Positions 58,649 to 64,000 of a stretch of 64,000 nt of DNA are shown here, one piece after another (the first letter of the stretch is position 1; each line of letters opens with the position of its first letter). Source of the DNA: Actinomadura madurae (GTDB lineage Bacteria > Actinomycetota > Actinomycetes > Streptosporangiales > Streptosporangiaceae); the NCBI RefSeq assembly GCF_900115095.1, contig NZ_FOVH01000005.1, forward strand, positions 423,356-487,355, written 5' to 3'. The translations under genes and the position numbers were made by a program. The notes below the pieces were generated by a model. It saw only the letters and a list, made by a program, of their open reading frames with translations, searched no databases and was not told where the DNA came from.

Positions 58649-61600
58649 TCACGCCGTCCCGCAGACGTCCCGGTAGCCGATCCCGGGCGGGACGTACTGC
58701 GCCCACTCGGCGCGGGTGAGGGTGCGTCCCGCGATGGCGCACGCGGTCGCCGCGGGGTTCGCGGGCATGGCGATGTTCCACCGCCGCACGGTGGCGGCGT
58801 TGTCGCCGGTGGTCAGCGAGGCCGCGTCCCGGCCGAAGGCCAGGGCGGTCACCGGGCCGGTGTGGCCGGCGAGGGGCGCGCCGATCTGGCTCTGCCCGGC
58901 GGTGTCCCACAGCTTGACGACCTCGTCGTCGCCGCCGGTGGCCAGAGTGCCGCCGTCCGGGCTGAACGCGAGCGACGTCACCCTGCCCGTGTGCCCGGTG
59001 AGCGGGGTGCCGACCTGCCGCCGATCGCGGACGTTCCACAGCACGGCCGTCCTGGTGGTGCCGATGGCCAGGGTCGTGTTGTCGGGACCGAAGGCCAGCG
59101 CGTTGACCTCGGTGGTGAGCCCGCTGATCGGCCGTCCGCGCTGTTTCCGCCCGGAGACGTCCCAGAGCTGGGCCGTCTGGTCGACGCCGACGGCGAGGGT
59201 CTTGCCATCGGGGCTGAACGCCAGTGCCGTCACCCCGTCGCTCTCGCCCGAACCGGTGGCGATGAGCGGCTCCTTCGTGACCAGGGCGTCCTTCTTCATG
59301 TCCCACAGGTGCACCTTGCCGTCGACCGACGTCTCGGTCCCCTGGCTCTGGACGCCGCCCCCGGTCGCGAGGAACCGGCCGTCGGGGCTGAACGCCATCG
59401 CGCTGACACTGCCGGCGTGCGCGCCATCGGTGCCGAACCACCGGCGCGCCGCCGGGTCCCAGATCCTGACCTGGCCGTAGTCGTTGCCGGTGGCGAAGGT
59501 CTTCCCGTCGGGAGCGACCACGACCCGCGACACCCCCGTCGACCCCGCCGTGTCGGCCGGCATCGGAACGGCGGGCGCCTTCTCCTTCCCGGTCGCGACG
59601 TCCCAGCCCCGGAAGGAGCCGCCCGATTCGCTGTCGTAGGTGATCAGGGTCCGCCCGTCCGGGCTGGCTCCCTGCACCTGCGGCCCCTCGTCGCCCGGAG
59701 GAATGCCGATGCGACGCCCGGCGGCGAAGGGACGGTGGTCGGGCTGATGGACGGTGACGTCCCACAGCCGGACGGTCTTCCTGGAGCCGTCCCCGTCCAG
59801 GGAGACCACGGTGCTCTCACCGGCGAACGCCGCGACCCCCAGCAGGCCGCCGACGTCCGTCGCGATCGTGCCGACGTGCGTGCCGCCCGCCTCCCACAGC
59901 TGCGTGCCGATCACCACGACCCGCCCGTCCGGGCTGAACGGTCCCACCTCGCCACCGCTGGGCAGGGGGATGCGCCCGCCCCGCTGCCGGCCTGTCTGGG
60001 TGTCCCACAGGTACACGTCGAAGCCCTCACCCTGATCGGGGTCCCGGGTCTCCCGGGTGACGACGGTCCGCCCGTCCGGGCTCAGCGCCACCGCCGTGCC
60101 CTTCACCGGGAAGGACTTCCTGGGCCGGCCGGTGTTCAGATCCCACACCCGCAGAGTGGTCGGGCCTGGGCCGCCCACGACCGTGCCCGTGGCCACGGTC
60201 GCGGCGCCGGGGGCGATGACCGTGAAACCGTCGGGGTTGTTGTTGGTCGAGTGGGGGACGCCGGGACCGCGGCGGCTCAGTGTTCGCACGTCCCAGAGCG
60301 CGACGCCTTCGCCGTCGTCGACGGCAACGCTCTTCCCATCGGGAGTGAAGACCAGCGAGTTCGGCCGGGCGGTGACGGGCAGGTCGCCGAGCGGCCGGCG
60401 GGTGCGGACGTCCCAGAGCCGCACGGCGCGCTTCACCTCCTCGCCGCGTGGCGTGTCGGTCACCTCGGACGCCGCCGCGGCCAGCGTCCGGCCGTCGGGG
60501 CTCACCGCCACCGACAGGGGGAGGCTGCCGCTGGACGGGGTCAGCAACCGCAGGAAACCGCCCACCTGGCGGTGCGCCCGGACGTCCCACAGCGCGACCG
60601 TGCCGTCCGCGTTGCCGATCGCGAGCAGCCGCCCGCCGCGGTCGGCCGCGACCGCGACGGGATCGCCCTTGTACCCGCTCAGCACGCCGCGGGCCGGCTT
60701 GGTGACGAGGGTCAGCAGCGCGGCGCGGCTCTCGGGGGTCTCGCGGATGCTCTGCGCCGCGACGGCCAGCAGGGCCGCCTTGTCCGGCGCGGCGGCGCCG
60801 AACTGGCCGCTCAGCGCGGCCAGCTGCCGCGCGGCCGCGATGTCGCGCTGCTGGACCGTGGTCCGCTGCGCCTTGACCGCCCAGCCCGTGGCCGCCAGCG
60901 ACAGCACCGTGGTCACCGCCATCGCGACGGCGACGGCGCGGACGCGGCGCGCACGCGCGGTCTGGGCGCGGGTGCTGGCGTCGAGCAGCCCGCGCTCCAG
61001 CCGGTTGAGGGACTGGCGGCGGCCGGCGGTCGCCCAGTGCACGGCCTCGTCGAGGCGGGCGCCGGTCAGCACGTCGCCGCGGCGCCGCCCGTGGTCGTCC
61101 CAGGTGCGGGCGGCCTGGCGGAGGCGATGGTGCGCCGCGAGCCCGGCGCGCTCGTCCTCGACCCAGTCCCGCAGCCTCGGCCAGGCCCGCAGCAACGCCG
61201 GGCGCGCCAGGACGACCTGCCCGCCGGCCACCACCAGCAGCGGATGGAAGGCCCGCACCACGCGCTCCATCGCCTGGGACTCGCCTTGCTCCTGCCGGTC
61301 GGCCAGCTCCGCGACCGGCACGGGACGGGTGGCCAGGCTTCCGTCCTCCCCGGGCACCACGCACCGCAGGAACACCTCGGGGACGAGGTCCCGCTCGCGC
61401 GGCGGCAGGGCGGTGTAGGCGTCCTCGGCGACCTTGCCGAGCGCCGGGTCGCCCGGCTCCCACCGGGTGTGCGGCCCCGCCTGCGCCACCCCGGCGGCGA
61501 CCAGGCCGTCCAGATCGTCGGCGCCCTCGTTCGGGTCCCGGGTCAGCGCCGCCAGGATCGCCCGCGCGGACGGCCGCGCCAGCGGGTCCTTGGCCAGCGC

Positions 61601-62344
61601 CGACGCCACCAGGGGGCGCAGCGCGTCCGGCAGCGCGGTCAGGTCGGGGTCGTGGGTGCGGATCCGGTGGGCGATCTCGGGCAGCGTGCCGCCCCCGAAG
61701 GCGTGCTCGCCGGTCGCCGCGAACACCATGATCGCTCCCCAGGCGAACACGTCGGCCTCGGCCCCGGCGCGCTGCCCCGCGTACACCTCCGGCGCCATGT
61801 ACCGCAGCGTCCCGGCGAACCCGCTGCCGGTGGCCGAGTGGGTGTCCAGCACCCGCGCGATGCCGAAATCGATCAGCCGGGGGCCGTCGGGCCCCAGCAT
61901 CACGTTGCCGGGCTTGAGGTCGCGGTGCACCACCCTGGCCTGGTGGATGGTCGTCAGAGCCGTGATGATCCCGATGCCGAGGCGGTGCAGGTCGTCCCCG
62001 CCGAACCGGCGCCCCGGCCGCCCGCCCGTGCCCGCGACGGCGGCCTGGAGGCTCTGCCCGTCGATGTACTCGCTGACGATGAACGGCCGCGGCGGCTCCA
62101 GCCGCACCTGGAGGATCCTGGCGGTGCAGAAGGAGGCGACCCGCTGCGCGGCCCGCGCCTCCGCCGCCATCCGCTCCAGTTCCCCGGGTGAGTCCTCCGC
62201 CCCGTGCAGCACCTTGATCGCGACCCGGCCGCCGTCCGGGCCGTAGGCGTCGTACACCACTCCCTGGCCGCCGGCCCCGAGCCGGCCCGACAGCCAGAAC
62301 TCGCCGATCTGCTGGGGGTCCCCGGGCTCCAGCCGATCCGGCAT
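58649..62344 (-). CDS. Ser/Thr protein kinase with WD40 repeats
   Basis: A 1231-residue membrane-tethered signalling protein. The kinase domain spans residues about 15-275: glycine-rich GRLGAGGQGVVYDA, VAIKVLHG (catalytic Lys), HRDLKPGNVML and DFGIARVL. A linker with an nSTAND-like helical part follows, then a membrane span near residues 465-490 (VAVAMAVTTVLSLAATGWAV). The C-terminal 700 residues carry many WD40 blades (for example GHTGRVTSLAFSPDGGTLAT). Actinobacterial proteins of this layout are abundant; their signals and targets are mostly unknown. I chose ATG at 62342-62344, where family similarity starts. The frame is open upstream to 62683. Confidence 0.92.
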   Translation of the reverse strand: MPDRLEPGDPQQIGEFWLSGRLGAGGQGVVYDAYGPDGGRVAIKVLHGAEDSPGELERMAAEARAAQRVASFCTARILQVRLEPPRPFIVSEYIDGQSLQAAVAGTGGRPGRRFGGDDLHRLGIGIITALTTIHQARVVHRDLKPGNVMLGPDGPRLIDFGIARVLDTHSATGSGFAGTLRYMAPEVYAGQRAGAEADVFAWGAIMVFAATGEHAFGGGTLPEIAHRIRTHDPDLTALPDALRPLVASALAKDPLARPSARAILAALTRDPNEGADDLDGLVAAGVAQAGPHTRWEPGDPALGKVAEDAYTALPPRERDLVPEVFLRCVVPGEDGSLATRPVPVAELADRQEQGESQAMERVVRAFHPLLVVAGGQVVLARPALLRAWPRLRDWVEDERAGLAAHHRLRQAARTWDDHGRRRGDVLTGARLDEAVHWATAGRRQSLNRLERGLLDASTRAQTARARRVRAVAVAMAVTTVLSLAATGWAVKAQRTTVQQRDIAAARQLAALSGQFGAAAPDKAALLAVAAQSIRETPESRAALLTLVTKPARGVLSGYKGDPVAVAADRGGRLLAIGNADGTVALWDVRAHRQVGGFLRLLTPSSGSLPLSVAVSPDGRTLAAAASEVTDTPRGEEVKRAVRLWDVRTRRPLGDLPVTARPNSLVFTPDGKSVAVDDGEGVALWDVRTLSRRGPGVPHSTNNNPDGFTVIAPGAATVATGTVVGGPGPTTLRVWDLNTGRPRKSFPVKGTAVALSPDGRTVVTRETRDPDQGEGFDVYLWDTQTGRQRGGRIPLPSGGEVGPFSPDGRVVVIGTQLWEAGGTHVGTIATDVGGLLGVAAFAGESTVVSLDGDGSRKTVRLWDVTVHQPDHRPFAAGRRIGIPPGDEGPQVQGASPDGRTLITYDSESGGSFRGWDVATGKEKAPAVPMPADTAGSTGVSRVVVAPDGKTFATGNDYGQVRIWDPAARRWFGTDGAHAGSVSAMAFSPDGRFLATGGGVQSQGTETSVDGKVHLWDMKKDALVTKEPLIATGSGESDGVTALAFSPDGKTLAVGVDQTAQLWDVSGRKQRGRPISGLTTEVNALAFGPDNTTLAIGTTRTAVLWNVRDRRQVGTPLTGHTGRVTSLAFSPDGGTLATGGDDEVVKLWDTAGQSQIGAPLAGHTGPVTALAFGRDAASLTTGDNAATVRRWNIAMPANPAATACAIAGRTLTRAEWAQYVPPGIGYRDVCGTA

Positions 62345-62705
62345 CGCGTCCACGTCCGCCTCCACCTCCGCCACCCGACCGTGATCAAGATGTGTGATCA
62401 CGTCACTACGATGGCGCGAACCCGGGCGGAGTTCAGCGCAACGGGCATAGGCGTCCGGAGCCGTCGCCTTACAGGGCGCCTCCCCTCCCGATGCCACGGC
62501 CGCTTCCCCGGCGAAGGCGCACCTCGCAAGGCCTCCCGCGGCTGTCAGATGACGCGTCCGCCTGTACGGAGTGCCTGGCGAACAAGCTGACAACAACGAT
62601 CTTCTTGTGGACACGCGGGTGATCCGTGACCGTGGAATCCCGCCGAGGGCGTCACCGCCCGGCTCCCAGCTCCCAGCTCCCAAGCTTCCGCCGTCAGGAG
62701 ATCAG
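62345..62705. other. Divergent promoter region, no gene
   Basis: About 360 bp between the kinase and the secreted peptidase genes. The open frames here are extensions or shadows with no domain. A repeated CTCCCAG near 62670 (two adjacent copies of GCTCCCA) is the only pattern I see. The promoters for both flanking genes should lie here. Confidence 0.4.
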
Positions 62706-63551
62706 ATGAAGCTGCCCTCATATGTCGCCGGCATCGCGGCGGCCGCCCTGCTCGCCTCCCTCACCGCGGCGTCCGGGACGTCGGCGGCCCAGGTGGCCGG
62801 CGCCGCGGCCCTGCCGAAAGTGAACATGGAGGCCACCGTCAAGGCGGCCCAGATCGATCCGCGGCGTGCCGACGACACGCTGACCCCGGGCGCCAAGGCC
62901 AGCGTGCTGCTCGTCGAGCGGGCGCTGCGCGACCGGAGGCTGCTGGCCGCCAAGTGGGTGGACGGCTACTTCGGCACCACCACGGTCACCGCCTACGCCA
63001 AGTACCAGAAGTCGCTCGGCTACACCGGCCTGGCCGCCAACGGGCTGCCGGGCAAGACGTCGCTGACCAGGCTCGGAGCCGGCCGCTTCACCGTCACCCA
63101 CCTCATCGAGCCGGGCGCCCGGGTGACCACCGGCGGCGTCGTCGTCAACACCCGCACGCGGAGCATGCTCGCCGAGGCGAAGCGGCTGCTCGGCCGCGAC
63201 CTCGTGCTGGACCAGGGGTCCTACAACCCCGGCGGCGACCCCACGTCCGCGGGCACCCACGACGGCGGCGGCGTCGTCGACATCTCGGTCCAGGGGATGA
63301 GCGCCGCCACCCGCACCGCCGCCGCCCGCGCGCTGCGCCGCGTCGGCTTCGCCGCGTGGGTGCGCAGCCCCGACCAGGGCGACTGGCCGTGGCACATCCA
63401 CGCCGCCGCCATCAACGACACCGACCTGTCCGGCCCGGCCCAGCACCAGACCGGCGACTACTACCTCGGCCTGAACGGGCTCGCGAACCGCGGCCCGGAC
63501 GACGGCCCGAACGTGACCATCCGCACCTGGGAGGAGTACCGGACCCGCTGA
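62706..63551 (+). CDS. Secreted peptidoglycan-binding/M15-type peptidase
   Basis: A 281-residue exported protein. A signal peptide (SYVAGIAAAALLASLTAASGTSA, cut near residue 27) is followed by a peptidoglycan-binding-like segment (ALRDRRLLAAKWVDGYFGTTTVTAYAKYQKSLGYTG). The C-terminal domain has THDGGGVVDISV and WPWHIHAA, the H-x6-D and H-x-H pattern of zinc D-Ala-D-Ala carboxypeptidases (VanY/M15 type). It should cut cell-wall peptides. ATG at 62706 follows GGAGATC. It is monocistronic. Confidence 0.83.
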   Translation: MKLPSYVAGIAAAALLASLTAASGTSAAQVAGAAALPKVNMEATVKAAQIDPRRADDTLTPGAKASVLLVERALRDRRLLAAKWVDGYFGTTTVTAYAKYQKSLGYTGLAANGLPGKTSLTRLGAGRFTVTHLIEPGARVTTGGVVVNTRTRSMLAEAKRLLGRDLVLDQGSYNPGGDPTSAGTHDGGGVVDISVQGMSAATRTAAARALRRVGFAAWVRSPDQGDWPWHIHAAAINDTDLSGPAQHQTGDYYLGLNGLANRGPDDGPNVTIRTWEEYRTR

Positions 63552-63592
63552 CCCATCCGACATCCAGGCCCACTCACCGGAGGAGAAACGTC

Positions 63593-64000
63593 ATGAGCAC
63601 GCTCACCAAGATCTTCACCGCGACGACCGCCGCCATCGCGCTCGGCGGGGCGGCGGCCGCCCTCGCATCGCCCGCCTCGGCGGCGGCCCGCAACGGCGTC
63701 TGTGAGAGCGGCGAGTTCTGCTACTACTTCAACAGCGGCAACAAGGGCTCGGTCTCCGACTTCACCGGCTCGGTCGCCGACTACGGCACCGCACAACCCT
63801 CCTGCTACGACTTCAAAGGCGCCGGCAACGGCAAAGGCAAGTGCATCAAGAACAACGCCGCGTCCGTCTGGAACCGCAGTAGCAAGACCGTCCGCGTCCA
63901 CTTCAACAGCAACTACGGCGGCAAGTACCAGGACTTCAAGGCCGGCGCCAAGGGCAACCTCAACTCCAGCCTGAAGAACCAGAACGCCTCGCACCAGTTC
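63593..64000 (+). CDS. Secreted I36-type peptidase inhibitor (3' truncated by window edge)
   Basis: An exported protein whose first 136 codons are visible. A signal peptide (FTATTAAIALGGAAAALASPASAAA) is followed by a small disulfide-rich domain starting NGVCESGEFCYYFNSG, then SDFTGSVADYG, CYDFKGAG and AASVWNRSSKTVRVHFNSNYGG. This matches the peptidase inhibitor I36/crystallin-like family found in actinomycetes. It probably inhibits metalloproteases or is structural. AGGAGAAACGTC precedes the ATG. The C-terminus continues beyond the window. Confidence 0.88.
   Translation, partial: MSTLTKIFTATTAAIALGGAAAALASPASAAARNGVCESGEFCYYFNSGNKGSVSDFTGSVADYGTAQPSCYDFKGAGNGKGKCIKNNAASVWNRSSKTVRVHFNSNYGGKYQDFKAGAKGNLNSSLKNQNASHQF

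Noticed and set aside
1..64000. tRNA/rRNA genes, CRISPR arrays, insertion sequences
   Set aside because: I saw no transposase-like protein, no regular short direct-repeat/spacer array and no tRNA-like cloverleaf in the intergenic gaps.

Overview
The window is a high-GC actinomycete chromosome segment. Support comes from the very high third-position GC, GTG/TTG starts, ATGA-type gene overlaps, SARP, LmbU and Ser/Thr-kinase-WD40 regulators, and the Tat and Sec exported proteins. The gene mix resembles Streptosporangiales such as Actinomadura, but genus is an inference only.

Positions 1-9.4 kb hold an ArsB/NhaD permease (cut by the left edge), a sodium:amino-acid symporter, an ATP-dependent DNA ligase, a Tat-exported carbohydrate-active-type enzyme with LacI-type operator palindromes nearby, a truncated Tat ORF, a frameshifted TSUP permease, a DUF3592 membrane protein and a 41-residue protein with its own terminator. 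Positions 9.5-12.7 kb encode a 1070-residue HTH/P-loop protein ending in about 14 repeats of ~35 residues. Positions 12.7-16.0 kb carry a MarR repressor divergent from an MFS pump and a YceI protein across a strong operator, then a CMD-family protein. Positions 16.0-22.7 kb look catabolic: an operon of a 6-oxocamphor-hydrolase-like enzyme and a two-subunit TPP decarboxylase facing a TetR, then an Lrp-type regulator and an amidohydrolase coupled to an MFS transporter. A SARP/NB-ARC regulator, a secreted protein, LigA and a BpsA-like enzyme follow.

The centrepiece is a putative biosynthetic gene cluster at about 30.4-56.8 kb, apparently a ribosomal-peptide / carrier-protein hybrid. It opens with an LmbU-type regulator, a GNAT, a PhyH-fold protein, an ABC exporter, an arginase-fold protein lacking most metal ligands, and a YcaO/TfuA pair. 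On the opposite strand a tightly coupled operon (48.0 to 37.4 kb) encodes an adenylation-carrier didomain protein, a fold-type-I PLP enzyme, an Orn/DAP-type decarboxylase, a 54-residue Cys/Gly peptide (the candidate precursor), an asparagine-synthetase-like enzyme with an intact PP-loop, an S9 peptidase, and two further asparagine-synthetase-like proteins whose PP-loops have decayed. A second block (48.1-56.8 kb) adds a cupin oxygenase, acyl-CoA dehydrogenase, stand-alone carrier protein, transglutaminase-like protein, a condensation domain fused to an adenylation-type C-terminal subdomain, a GMC oxidoreductase, a class-III aminotransferase and a class-II-synthetase-like amino acid:carrier-protein ligase. 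The simplest reading is that a small peptide is modified by ATP-dependent enzymes (AsnB-type amide chemistry, YcaO/TfuA backbone chemistry) and joined to carrier-loaded, oxidised amino-acid units. That scheme is inferred; I recognise no characterised pathway with this combination. An 18-bp palindrome occurs in the operon's promoter region and, with one base changed, inside the LmbU-type gene.

The right end (57.0-64.0 kb) holds a DUF6069 membrane protein divergent from a TetR-SnoaL pair, a large Ser/Thr kinase with WD40 repeats, a secreted peptidoglycan-binding/M15-type peptidase and a secreted I36-type inhibitor cut by the right edge.
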